A DNA stretch of 64,000 nt from Thiohalophilus sp046483665 (GTDB taxonomy: Bacteria; Pseudomonadota; Gammaproteobacteria; UBA6429; Thiohalophilaceae): assembly GCF_046483665.1 (NCBI RefSeq), contig NZ_JAWOCR010000005.1:1-64000 (forward strand). The letters run 5' to 3'. The translations under genes were made by a program, and so were the position numbers. Shown one piece after another: positions 50,547-58,832 of the stretch (the first letter of the stretch is position 1; every line of letters starts with the position of its first letter). Under the pieces are notes generated by a model. That model saw only the letters and a list, made by a program, of their open reading frames with translations, had not been told where the DNA came from and did no database searches.

Positions 50547-51800
50547 TTATATGCCAATATCACAACACAGCACGAATGACTTTTCCCCATCATTCAATGC
50601 AACGGATATCGTCTTGCACATACCCAGCCCAGTAAGCGAACGATATGGTTTTGTGATCTGCATTTCCCTTGGGTTTTCCATGGCACGACGAAAGTACTTG
50701 CGCCGCCCCCAATTTGCAGCCTCATCGTCACCCAGCTGTTCGAAAGGTGTACTTACATTTCTTTTCGCATGTTCTCCATATATATTGCTACCTAGCTGGT
50801 ATCCATCATTATCCAGAAGATAACAACTCATGACTCTGGGATGATTCAGCAAGGGCTCACATGTCCTTTCGATCTGCATATCCGGATGTGCACCACTTGT
50901 GGATTCACGAAATAGCATCTCGACACCCGAGGGAAGATCCTCAGTTATTAATAAAGTGGATTTATCGTCATGCGCCCCGTGTTTGATTTGCAAGTATGGA
51001 TTAAGCCTTGACCAGACGGCCTGCAACTCTCTTTCAGGTCGGCCAAAATAATAGCCTTGATGTAAATCAATATCCAGATCATGCGCAAACCCGGCATCAG
51101 CCTCACTTTCAATTCCTTCCATGACGACCAATGATCCACTTTCATGCAACAATTCAACCAGACTTATAAAGGGGCGAAATTTACCAGGATCGGTTCTGAG
51201 CCTGTCCAGCATGGATTTGTCAAGCTTAACAATATCTGGCTCCAGGTCCCAGATTCTGTTGAAGTTGGAGAAGCCTGCACCAAAATCATCAATTGCTACT
51301 CGACAACCATTTTGCTTCAATTTCCTTGTAACTTTGACCAGGTTACCAAACTCCTTAACAGATGCTTCGACAAACTCAATGACTATACGCGAGGGTGGTA
51401 TACCATTTTCATCAAGAGTGCTGAAGAAGTTATACATGCAATCGCCACAATTATTCACCATAGCAGGATTAACATTGAGGAACAGCCAGGCACCAGTTGT
51501 ATCATTTCTAAAGTAATTGATTGCATGCAATGTACGCGTTAGCTCCTCAAGATGCATCAGTGCTTCTTGTTCTTTGATATTTGAAAATATCTCAAGAGGA
51601 GATATCGACGAACCATCTCGATCCGTAGCTCGCATTAGCGCTTCATAGCCTACAGGCAGCTGATGAGCAAAACTGTAAATTGGCTGATAGGCACTGTGAA
51701 TTGATAAACCTTGAAATTCGCCTTCCAGGTACTGACTGTCTCGCCGCGGGATATCAGCAGCCTTGCACACCCCCGCATTGATCATGTCGTCGACATTCAT
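50547..51800 (-). CDS. EAL-domain phosphodiesterase with C-terminal sensor domain
   Basis: A 417-residue cytoplasmic protein. The EAL domain (about 25-260) keeps the catalytic set: YEALMR, LNVNP, IEFVE, AIDDFGAGFSN, VKLDKSM, MEGIES and HQGYYFGRP, so c-di-GMP hydrolysis is plausible. The C-terminal 140 residues (IERTCEPLLNHPRVMSCYLL, then STPFEQLGDDEAANWGRRKY and TISVALNDGEKSFVLCCDI) look like a YkuI_C/PDC-type ligand-binding domain. No membrane segment. GAGGCG precedes the ATG. It stands alone next to a repeat-bounded intron remnant and a 757-bp gap. Confidence 0.8.
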   Translation of the reverse strand: MNVDDMINAGVCKAADIPRRDSQYLEGEFQGLSIHSAYQPIYSFAHQLPVGYEALMRATDRDGSSISPLEIFSNIKEQEALMHLEELTRTLHAINYFRNDTTGAWLFLNVNPAMVNNCGDCMYNFFSTLDENGIPPSRIVIEFVEASVKEFGNLVKVTRKLKQNGCRVAIDDFGAGFSNFNRIWDLEPDIVKLDKSMLDRLRTDPGKFRPFISLVELLHESGSLVVMEGIESEADAGFAHDLDIDLHQGYYFGRPERELQAVWSRLNPYLQIKHGAHDDKSTLLITEDLPSGVEMLFRESTSGAHPDMQIERTCEPLLNHPRVMSCYLLDNDGYQLGSNIYGEHAKRNVSTPFEQLGDDEAANWGRRKYFRRAMENPREMQITKPYRSLTGLGMCKTISVALNDGEKSFVLCCDIGI

Positions 51801-52557
51801 TATCGCGCCTCTTTTCGATATCCTGACACAGGGGGCTGAAGCAAATTCACCGACACATAGCCTTTATATTTTCTGACGATTATTTTTTATAAATTAGACC
51901 GTCATATAACAGAAGGTAATACTGCCTCTAAAACAACGACGGCCTCTGGTAACTAAAATCTTGCGATCATTTGCATATAGTTATTTTTATACGTTTTAAG
52001 TCTCAGGATTCATATCGGCAGTTTTTTTCAGATTTTAAATTTAGCTGATATTTTAAGTATTTATAGTTATCATTACCGACAATCATGCCTGAAGTCACTA
52101 CTTTATAAGGGAAACCCCTTACCCGGATACATGTACCCCCTTAACCATCGCCTGCCGAAATAGTCGTCGTCTATGCTGGATCGGCCTTTCAAACCGGGGG
52201 CAGAGCACAGATATTCTCTAATATTAGAAACAACTATGCTCTGATCCAGATTTTCTTAGAAAATGCCTCAAAATGAGGTTACGTCTTGTCTATGGTATCG
52301 GGGGTAGCCCACCTCAGATACTGCCACCGGTTTTCTCCATATAATCGCTGTTATCGCCAGATGTGACCACAGACAATATGCGTGCAAAGCAAATGGGGGC
52401 GGTGACAAACGACAACATTCGCATTGGTATTTATCCCGCTCCATTTTTCGGGTGTCCGTTTCGGGTTGTGGGTTCAATCGAAAGCAGCCACTTCTTAACC
52501 ACCACACAATTTCTAATATTTTAGTTCTTCAAGCATATTTCGCCACCCTGGTACAGA
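51801..52557. other. long AT-rich intergenic region (757 bp)
   Basis: This is the longest gene-free stretch in the window and is clearly AT-richer than its surroundings. It holds an imperfect palindrome (52201-52243) but no supportable gene; a 79-codon minus-strand frame (52268-52507) has no ribosome binding site or homology by eye. It could be a remnant of lost or transferred DNA. Confidence 0.4.
52201..52243. other. imperfect palindrome in AT-rich gap
   Basis: CAGAGCA (52201-52207) pairs with TGCTCTG (52237-52243) around a TCTAATATTAGA palindrome (52217-52228). It could be a protein-binding site or part of a small repeat element. Confidence 0.45.
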
Positions 52558-53052
52558 TCAGCTGTAAATCGCCAACTCCCACTCCCGCCGCTCATTATCG
52601 GCATCCTCGATATGCTCGACGCTCTCGATCGCATGGATATACGTCGCCGGCAGTCCGTGTTCCCGGGCCCCGCGAAGCACGTGTGATTTGTACCAGTCCA
52701 GGGGCTTCAATGTCGGGTCGGTACGGATAGCGTAGTAGGTGATGGCCTCGACGAATTCTCCGTCTGTTAATCTCACCTGCACGACTTTCTCGGCATAGCC
52801 CCGGCCCAGTCCCTCGGCCCGATCCAGGGCGGGTTTGTCCTGTTCCGCGAGGGTAAATACGACGCCGTGGACGCAATCGGTTGCGTCGCCGGTTTGGCAG
52901 GCATCGCATTTTGCCGTGCCGTCGTTGTCGCTGATCTTGTGAAATGCCAGCCGGTGGCCCGCCAGTACCGCCGTGTTCATCTTTGCAGCCGTGGGGGCGC
53001 GTGCCTGGATACGCCGGGATGACATGTTGGAGCCGTAGGCGAAGTAGTACAT
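52558..53052 (-). CDS. gamma-glutamylcyclotransferase-fold (AIG2-like) protein
   Basis: A 164-residue protein opening with MYYFAYGSNMSSRR, the YGSN substrate-binding loop of the gamma-glutamylcyclotransferase superfamily. GHRLAFHKIS and VHGVVFTLAEQDKPALDRAE follow, the last carrying the catalytic-like glutamate (DRAEG near residue 79-83). Activity on gamma-glutamyl compounds is possible but untested. A second AIG2-like protein lies at 58067-58468. AAGGAG precedes the ATG at slightly long spacing. Single gene. Confidence 0.8.
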   Translation of the reverse strand: MYYFAYGSNMSSRRIQARAPTAAKMNTAVLAGHRLAFHKISDNDGTAKCDACQTGDATDCVHGVVFTLAEQDKPALDRAEGLGRGYAEKVVQVRLTDGEFVEAITYYAIRTDPTLKPLDWYKSHVLRGAREHGLPATYIHAIESVEHIEDADNERREWELAIYS

Positions 53053-53292
53053 CAGTGCTTTTTCTCCTTGCCGTACAGCAAAATCTCACCACCAAGACAC
53101 CAAGTTAATATTTATTCTGTCAAAACCGGTTATTTGTCGCCATACGTCTGTTTCAGGACATTGCCGGACACGCATTGCTGTACCTGGCAGGCATACTGGA
53201 CCCCGGCCTGCGCCGGGGTGACGAAAAGGATTTATTCAGAGAGTGTTGCATACAGTACCGTAAAGTAAAGACTTGTAAGTTTATTTCTCCTG
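53053..53292. other. intergenic with inverted octamer partner and GC hairpin
   Basis: CACCAAGACACCAAG (53088-53102) is a degenerate inverted partner of the octamer array that follows. A GC-rich hairpin sits at 53200-53219. No gene seen. Confidence 0.4.
53200..53219. repeat. ACCCCGGC/GCCGGGGT hairpin element
   Basis: A perfect 8-bp stem with a CTGC loop, within the sequence TGGACCCCGGCCTGCGCCGG followed by GGTGACG. It resembles dispersed intergenic repeats of the TGGATTCCCGCCTGCGCGGG type found in many genomes. Confidence 0.6.
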
Positions 53293-53404
53293 GTGCCTTC
53301 GTGTCTTCGTGTCTTCGTGTCTTCGTGTCTTCGTGTCTTCGTGTCTTCGTGCCTTCGTGTCTTCGTGTCTTCGTGCCTTCGTGCCTTCGTGCCTTCGTGC
53401 CTTC
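53293..53404 (+). repeat. (GTGTCTTC/GTGCCTTC) octamer tandem array, 14 units
   Basis: Fourteen uninterrupted 8-bp units, eight GTGTCTTC and six GTGCCTTC, ending 12 bp before the stop codon of the DUF523/DUF1722 gene. The unit is the reverse complement of the GAAGACAC motif in the hairpin at 28007-28062. Confidence 0.95.
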
Positions 53405-53416
53405 GTGGTTAATCGC

Positions 53417-54364
53417 TTAAAGGCTGTTGCGCAACATGAGCTCTTCGGGATAGGGATTCATGTAGTACTGCTGGTCGATGTAGGGCTGGGGGTATTTGCG
53501 CAGGTGGTGTTTGAGCAGGGTGATGGGCACGATCAGGGGGACCTGGCCGAGGCGATATTTGTCCAAAACTTCGAGCAGTTCCTGTTTGTCGTCGCCGTCG
53601 AGGGAGTCTTTCAGGTAGCCCATGACATGCATCAGTACGTTGGTGTGGCGTTTGCGCGTGGCGGGGATTTTCAGCGCCTGCATCAGGATGTCGATGTAGC
53701 TGCTGGCCAGCGCATGCAGGTGTTCCTTGCCGGCGTCAGCGACCAGGCGGCCCAGGCGCCGGTAGGCCGGCTCATCGTGGGCCAACACGTTGAATTTATG
53801 TCGGGAATGGAAGTCCACCAGTGCGGAAGGGCTCAGGCCGTCTTTGATCATCTGCTGCCAGCGGTAATAGACAAACACCCGTTCGATGAAGTTCTCGCGC
53901 AACACGGGGTCCATCAATCGCCCTTCTTCCTCGAATGGCAGGTTGGGCAGACACTCCATCAGGGTGGCGGCATAGATGCCGCTGCCGGTTTTAGCCGGGA
54001 CGTTGTTGTGATCGAAGACCCGCACCCGCTCCATGCCGCAGCTGGGCGAGTCTTTCTTTAATATATAGCCGGATATTTCCGAAAGCTGACCTGAGACTTC
54101 GAAGGCGTAGTCGCGCAGGGCGTCCGTCTTGTCCATGGAGGGGTCCTGGATGCCCACCGCGTGCACGCCGTCGTCGCGGCGCACCAGGCGAATCGGCGGG
54201 CGCGGGGTGCCCATGCCGATCGCCACCTCGGGACAGTAGGGGACAAATTCAAAATATTCGCTCAGGTTGTTTAATACAAACACATTGCGCTTGTGCCCGC
54301 CGTCGTACCGTACTTCCTGGCCCAGCAGGCAGCTGCTGATACCGATATGAATCGTATGTGTCAT
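53417..54364 (-). CDS. DUF523-DUF1722 protein (YbgA/YbbK-like)
   Basis: A 315-residue two-domain protein. DUF523 is at the N-terminus (IGISSCLLGQEVRYDGGHKR, VPYCPEVAIGMGTPRPPIRL, ILKKDSPSCGMERV), and its four cysteine positions suggest a metal or cluster site. DUF1722 is at the C-terminus (LVDFHSRHKFNVLAHDEPAY, HVMGYLKDSLDGDDKQELLE). Homologues are often linked with photolyase or thiouridine chemistry, but the function is unproven. The start MTHTIHIG was preferred; an ATG 24 bases upstream would overlap the exonuclease gene by 20 bp. The stop codon abuts the octamer array. Confidence 0.82.
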   Translation of the reverse strand: MTHTIHIGISSCLLGQEVRYDGGHKRNVFVLNNLSEYFEFVPYCPEVAIGMGTPRPPIRLVRRDDGVHAVGIQDPSMDKTDALRDYAFEVSGQLSEISGYILKKDSPSCGMERVRVFDHNNVPAKTGSGIYAATLMECLPNLPFEEEGRLMDPVLRENFIERVFVYYRWQQMIKDGLSPSALVDFHSRHKFNVLAHDEPAYRRLGRLVADAGKEHLHALASSYIDILMQALKIPATRKRHTNVLMHVMGYLKDSLDGDDKQELLEVLDKYRLGQVPLIVPITLLKHHLRKYPQPYIDQQYYMNPYPEELMLRNSL

Positions 54365-54368
54365 TGGA

Positions 54369-54962
54369 TTATTGTTTGTCGTTGCCATCAGCGGAGGGTT
54401 TGCCGTTGAGGTTTTCCCGCATCATATTAATAAACAGTTCCCCCTGCTCGCGGGCGTCGTCCAGGGCGATATGATTGTGTTCCTGCTCGGAGAACCAGCG
54501 ATTGGGCAGATAGGGTTTACCGCATTCGCGAAACGGCCGCTTGCGCATGCCCATGGCATAGGAGCGCATGTCGATCCCGTGTTCGCCGAAGGCACGGCGG
54601 TCGGTAAAGCGCAACAGGTACCAGTAGATCCACATGAAGTCCCAGGTGGCGGGCCAGGCGGTGAAGATGGGGTTGCCCGGCAGCTCCTCGAGCCAGTCAG
54701 CGAATTCGTGCATGACCTCCTGCGGCGGACGAGTGTTTTCCCGGCAGGCGGCCCAGGCCTCGGGGAAGTGTTGCCACCAGGCTTCCATACGCGGGTGGGC
54801 GGTGGCGCCTTCCAGGGTATCGAGATTGGCACTGTAGTGCGCTATCTCTTCGCCGGTCTCGTCATAGGCGACCGCGCCGATACTGAGCATCGAATGGGGG
54901 CCGGGAATCGGGCCATCGGCCTCGATATCCACGCTGACATAAATTTCCGGTTTTTTCGCCAT
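54369..54962 (-). CDS. DEDD-family 3'-5' exonuclease
   Basis: A 197-residue DnaQ/RNase T-like exonuclease domain protein. EIYVSVDIEADGPIPGPHS (about 6-24) contains the first D-x-E, FTAWPATWDFMWIYWYL the second Asp, and HNHIALDDAREQGELFINMM the final H and D of the DEDDh set. It probably trims DNA or RNA ends. The ATG follows AGGGG. The DUF523/DUF1722 gene starts just after or within the end of this gene, suggesting an operon. Confidence 0.82.
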   Translation of the reverse strand: MAKKPEIYVSVDIEADGPIPGPHSMLSIGAVAYDETGEEIAHYSANLDTLEGATAHPRMEAWWQHFPEAWAACRENTRPPQEVMHEFADWLEELPGNPIFTAWPATWDFMWIYWYLLRFTDRRAFGEHGIDMRSYAMGMRKRPFRECGKPYLPNRWFSEQEHNHIALDDAREQGELFINMMRENLNGKPSADGNDKQ

Positions 54963-54991
54963 CTTATCGGCCCCTGTTCTGGCGCAATGGT

Positions 54992-55411
54992 TCAGTCTTC
55001 GACATCATCGATATCGAACTGGCCGCTCAGGCGCCGGCGGATATGCGACCAGGTCATGCCCACGGCCAGCAAGGCGCTGATCACAAACAGAATCATATAG
55101 GCGACTGTATCAAACGAGCCACGGGGTATTACGCCCCATTCCCTCAGTAGCCACAGCAGGGCGGCAAACAGCGCCACCACCAGCAACATGCCGAAGCCGC
55201 CCAGCGAGCCGAGCGTGGCGCGAATAAATATCGTCCAGCCGATGACCAGTAAAATGCCGACAAAGATCTTCAGCGCCAGCGGCCCCTGCGCGGTGTTCGC
55301 TGCCCAGTGGACGAAGGAATAGCCTTCCGGGTTGTAGGTACAGAAGACCAGCACCAGTGCCGCGAGAAAGCGCCAGCCGATCCCGACCCAGGTAATTTCC
55401 CTGCTCGCCAT
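54992..55411 (-). CDS. DUF6524-like membrane protein
   Basis: A 139-residue protein with about four hydrophobic helices (near 8-25, 45-65, 68-90 and 100-122) and a charged tail. MASREITWVGIGWRFLAALV and VFCTYNPEGYSFVHWAAN match what I recall as the DUF6524 family. The function is unknown. AAGGGG precedes the ATG. It lies 29 bp upstream of the exonuclease gene on the same strand, so it probably heads that operon. Confidence 0.75.
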   Translation of the reverse strand: MASREITWVGIGWRFLAALVLVFCTYNPEGYSFVHWAANTAQGPLALKIFVGILLVIGWTIFIRATLGSLGGFGMLLVVALFAALLWLLREWGVIPRGSFDTVAYMILFVISALLAVGMTWSHIRRRLSGQFDIDDVED

Positions 55412-55514
55412 TGAAGCCCCTTTTTAATTATTGTTTCCGCCCTGCCCGGCAGACGATTTGATCCTGAACCGGATATTGGAAACAATAGCGGTTCGCATTT
55501 CCGGAGTATGAGTA

Positions 55515-56066
55515 ATGAGTATATCAGAACGCGATCAACAGATTCGACAAACCCACGCCCCGCTCATTCAGCAGGTGGTCAAGGCCTGCCTCAACGCCGA
55601 GGAGCGAGACCGGCTGGAGCCGATGTTACAAATGGCCCGGGAACAGAACTGGCATGCGCTGGTTGACCGCATCGAATCCATTTTGAAGGGTCAACGTGAC
55701 GAATCGCTGCTGCTCAACCTGGATGAGGAGGATCGGGTGATTGTCCAGTCCATTCTGCAGGGCCTGCAAAACCCCGAGACCCTGCCCGATCCCGAGGTGC
55801 AGGCCGATCCGACCATCGCCGCCCCCGGTCTGGCGCAGATGATCCACGCCGCCAACCACGGTAACAGCGAGGCGTTACAGGCGCTGGGCAACATGGCCGA
55901 ATACATGATTCAGGTTCCCGGCGACATGCGCCAGCTGGGCGGCATTATCAATCGTCTGTTACAGGGTGAGCGGGATCCCGAGGTGTTATGCAAGGGCATG
56001 GGCCCGAGCGGTGAGCAACTGGTGCTGAACATTCTCGATGAGCTCAACCAGATATCGCCCCAGTAG
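55515..56066 (+). CDS. hypothetical protein upstream of ABC exporter
   Basis: A 183-residue all-helical, acidic soluble protein without a family I can name. It has repeated helix-rich segments (APLIQQVVKACLNAEERDRL, MLQMAREQNWHALVDRIESI, LSNLDEEDR-like LLLNLDEEDRVIVQSILQGL). GGAG lies eight bases before the ATG. It is followed after 21 bp by the ABC transporter gene on the same strand, so it may be an accessory or regulatory partner. Confidence 0.65.
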   Translation: MSISERDQQIRQTHAPLIQQVVKACLNAEERDRLEPMLQMAREQNWHALVDRIESILKGQRDESLLLNLDEEDRVIVQSILQGLQNPETLPDPEVQADPTIAAPGLAQMIHAANHGNSEALQALGNMAEYMIQVPGDMRQLGGIINRLLQGERDPEVLCKGMGPSGEQLVLNILDELNQISPQ

Positions 56067-56087
56067 TAATCCCCACGATTTTGTTAT

Positions 56088-57923
56088 ATGACCACCTCCG
56101 CCCAACTCCAACCGGTTCCGGTTGACGACCACACCGGGTCCGCGCCGGCGCACGGTTACGGCTGGTCCTACATTCTGAATGAGACGCTGCGCCACAAGCG
56201 TGAGTTGATCAAGGCCAACATCATTGCCGTGATTGCAGTGGTTGCCAGCGTTCCCATCCCGCTGATGATGCCGCTGCTGGTGGACGAGGTGTTACTGGAG
56301 CAACCGGGGCCGCTGGTCGGGTTTATGCAGGAATTGTTTCCCGCGGGCTGGCACGGGCCGGTGCTGTATATTCTGTTCATTTTGCTGGTAACTGTGTTGC
56401 TGCGCCTGAGTTCGATCATGTTCACGGTCTGGCAGACCCGCCAGTTCACCCTGGTGGCCAAGGATGTGGTGTATCGCATTCGCCGTGCGCTGTTAAATCG
56501 CCTGCAACGCATTTCCATGGCCGAGTATGAAACCCTCGGTAGCGGCACGGTCGCTTCCTACTTTGTCACCGATCTCAATGCCATCGACGAGTTTATCGGC
56601 CAGTCGGTGAGCAAGACCCTGATTGCCGGTTTGTCTCTCGTCGGGGTCACGGCCGTCCTGCTCTGGCTGCACTGGCAACTGGCGTTGTTTATTCTGTTTC
56701 TCAATCCGCTGGTGATCTATTTCACCGTCACCCTGGGCAAGAAGGTCAAGACACTCAAAAAACGGGAGAACAAGGCCTTTGAGCTGTTTCAGCAATCCCT
56801 GGTGGAAACCCTCGACGCGGTGCGCCAGATTCGCGCCAGTAATCGCGAACGCCATTACCTGGGCCGGGTGATCGACGCCGCGCGGCGGGTGAAAAGCCAC
56901 TCGGCCGACTATTCCTGGAAATCCGATGCCGCCAGTCGACTCTCGTTCGGCGTATTCCTGCTTGGCTTTGACAGCTTTCGCGCCATCGGTATGTTAATGG
57001 TGGTGTTTTCGGATCTGACTATCGGTCAGATGATGGCAGTCTTCGGTTATCTGTGGTTCATGATGACGCCGGTACAGGAACTGTTGAACCTGCAGTATGC
57101 GTTTTACTCGGCCAAGGCGGCACTGCAGCGAATCAATACCATGCTCGATCTGCGCCTGGAACCCCGCTATCCCCATCATGAAAATCCGTTTTCCGATAAA
57201 GTCACCACCGGCATTCGACTGGATGATATCAGTTTTGCCTATGGCAATAACGAACCAGTGTTGCGTCATGTCTCACTCAACGTCAAACCAGGGGAAAAGG
57301 TCGCGCTGGTCGGGGCCAGCGGCGGGGGCAAATCCACGCTGGTGCAGGTACTGCTCGGTATCTATCCTTTTGACAGCGGCATGCTCTATTTTGATGATGT
57401 GCCGATTACCCGGATTGGTCTGGATGTGGTGCGCGAGCACGTCGTGACCGTGTTGCAGCAGCCGGCCATGTTCAACGACACGGTCCGCCACAACCTGACC
57501 CTGGGGGATGAACAGGATGACGCACAACTCTGGCAGGCCCTGCGCATTGCCCAGCTTGAAGAGATTGTCTTACAGATGCCGCACCAGCTGGACACGCTGA
57601 TCGGCCGCCAGGGCGTGCGCCTCTCCGGCGGCCAGCAACAACGCCTGGCCATTGCCCGCATGATTCTGGCCAACCCGAAAATCGTTATTCTGGATGAAGC
57701 CACCTCGGCACTGGATACCGACACCGAAGCGCGATTACACCGCGCCCTGCATGATTTCTTGCAGGAACGTACCACATTGATCATTGCCCACCGGCTCAGC
57801 GCTGTGCGTCAGGCCAATCGGGTGTATGTGTTCGAGGACGGACACATTATCGAACACGGTTCGCATGAAGAATTAATTGATGCGGGCGGCCTCTACCAGC
57901 GGCTGTACGGCAAGCAGGCATAG
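56088..57923 (+). CDS. ABC exporter, fused permease/ATPase
   Basis: A 611-residue half-transporter. The N-terminal membrane domain has six helices (about 35-325). The C-terminal ATPase has Walker A VGASGGGKSTLVQVL (about 405-420), signature LSGGQQQRLAIARMIL, Walker B IVILDEATSALD and the H-loop LIIAHRLSAVR. It should act as a homodimer exporting lipid, peptide or drug-like substrates from the inner membrane. The stop is followed within 8 bp by a TTGGCAG array, so the array lies in the 3' flank of this gene. Confidence 0.87.
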   Translation: MTTSAQLQPVPVDDHTGSAPAHGYGWSYILNETLRHKRELIKANIIAVIAVVASVPIPLMMPLLVDEVLLEQPGPLVGFMQELFPAGWHGPVLYILFILLVTVLLRLSSIMFTVWQTRQFTLVAKDVVYRIRRALLNRLQRISMAEYETLGSGTVASYFVTDLNAIDEFIGQSVSKTLIAGLSLVGVTAVLLWLHWQLALFILFLNPLVIYFTVTLGKKVKTLKKRENKAFELFQQSLVETLDAVRQIRASNRERHYLGRVIDAARRVKSHSADYSWKSDAASRLSFGVFLLGFDSFRAIGMLMVVFSDLTIGQMMAVFGYLWFMMTPVQELLNLQYAFYSAKAALQRINTMLDLRLEPRYPHHENPFSDKVTTGIRLDDISFAYGNNEPVLRHVSLNVKPGEKVALVGASGGGKSTLVQVLLGIYPFDSGMLYFDDVPITRIGLDVVREHVVTVLQQPAMFNDTVRHNLTLGDEQDDAQLWQALRIAQLEEIVLQMPHQLDTLIGRQGVRLSGGQQQRLAIARMILANPKIVILDEATSALDTDTEARLHRALHDFLQERTTLIIAHRLSAVRQANRVYVFEDGHIIEHGSHEELIDAGGLYQRLYGKQA

Positions 57924-57930
57924 AGCGCCG

Positions 57931-57992
57931 TTGGCAGTTGGCAGTTGGCAGTTGGCAGTTGGCAGTTGGCAGTTGGCAGTTGGCAGTTGGCA
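57931..57992 (+). repeat. (TTGGCAG) heptamer tandem array, about 9 units
   Basis: Eight full and one partial TTGGCAG unit beginning 8 bp after the ABC transporter stop codon. Degenerate inverted partners (CAACTGCCA, TTGCCAAC) lie at 58018-58066 up to the convergent gene's stop. Confidence 0.96.
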
Positions 57993-58066
57993 AAGCTCTG
58001 ATTCAGGGCATTTTTCTGTCAACTGCCATCTGACGTCTGTCAACTTCGCTTTTTTGCCAACTTTCC

Positions 58067-58468
58067 CTAGCGAATATAACGCAGGAAATTTTCCAGATGC
58101 TGTTCGACAAACTGCCGCTGGTCCCAGCGCCGGGTAGAGAGCAGCCGGCTTTTTTCATCGGGGATCACGTAGGCCATAGCGAATAACTCTCGCCCGTCTT
58201 TTGTCGTCACTCTGACCTGGCGTTTTTCATAACAGGTGTCCTCGTAATGGTCGATCTTTCTATGGGTCGCGGGGTCAAGATCACAGTAGAGCGTTCCCTG
58301 TACGCCATCCCCCGGCGTCGCGATAATGCCGGGATAGACTTCACCCTCCAGGCGATAACGGGCATAGCCATTCAATGTGCCCGGTATACCGACCACGCTC
58401 TGACCGGTCACGGCCGAGAACACCTCGGCTAATTCGAGGGTGCCATAAGTAAACAGATGAGCGGACAT
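58067..58468 (-). CDS. AIG2-like gamma-glutamylcyclotransferase-fold protein
   Basis: A 133-residue protein starting MSAHLFTYGTLELAEVFSAV, with the YGTL substrate loop of AIG2-type GGCT proteins, and a later acidic DHYEDTCYEKRQV segment containing the likely catalytic glutamate. A paralogue in fold, not closely similar, lies at 52558-53052. The start at 58468 has a strong AAGGAGAGG upstream; the longer frame to 58501 lacks support. Single gene, convergent with the ABC exporter gene. Activity unknown. Confidence 0.8.
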   Translation of the reverse strand: MSAHLFTYGTLELAEVFSAVTGQSVVGIPGTLNGYARYRLEGEVYPGIIATPGDGVQGTLYCDLDPATHRKIDHYEDTCYEKRQVRVTTKDGRELFAMAYVIPDEKSRLLSTRRWDQRQFVEQHLENFLRYIR

Positions 58469-58576
58469 TGCCCTCTCCTTCATAAACAACATATTTTTCA
58501 CTCAACAGAATTCCGAACGCCGCTTACATTATTCAGGAAGATGACTTCGCCTCACTCACAATGACGGAGAATAATA

Positions 58577-58609
58577 ATGTCATTGAGAGGAATAATATGA
58601 CGAAGCAAT
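58577..58609. repeat. 33-bp repeat core, second copy
   Basis: ATGTCATTGAGAGGAATAAT... to CGAAGCAAT matches the copy at 36860-36892 with about seven differences. The flanking GACTTCGCCTCACTCACAAT is the degenerate inverted arm. Confidence 0.75.
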
Positions 58610-58768
58610 CTCTCCAGATCAACATTCGAAATACTCATCAGAAATGTTAAAGCAAACATTGCGCCATAACCATTCGGGTAATTACTTATACACTTCCAGG
58701 ATGATCGCAATTTGACAGATATGACATTGGTCTGTTTTCCTGCCGCCTTTTTGTGCGCACCATTAGCA

Positions 58769-58789
58769 CTTGCACAATTTACGTGCAAG
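58769..58789. promoter_or_regulatory. perfect inverted repeat upstream of rapA
   Basis: CTTGCAC and GTGCAAG, 7 bp each, separated by AATTTAC, end 43 bp before the rapA ATG. Symmetry and placement suit an operator or a leader hairpin. The binding factor is unknown. Confidence 0.4.
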
Positions 58790-58832
58790 GACAAGACTGT
58801 CTGTGGGTTTTGTTATTTGACACAATTTCGCC

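Larger units (their letters stand above)
58469..58832. other. rapA promoter region with repeat element (364 bp)
   Basis: Divergent gap between the AIG2-like and rapA genes. It contains a 33-bp repeat core (58577-58609) and an inverted repeat 44 bp upstream of rapA. No gene seen. Confidence 0.5.

Noticed and set aside
52268..52507. 79-codon minus-strand frame in the long AT-rich gap
   Set aside because: No ribosome binding site, Cys/Trp-rich odd composition and no family.
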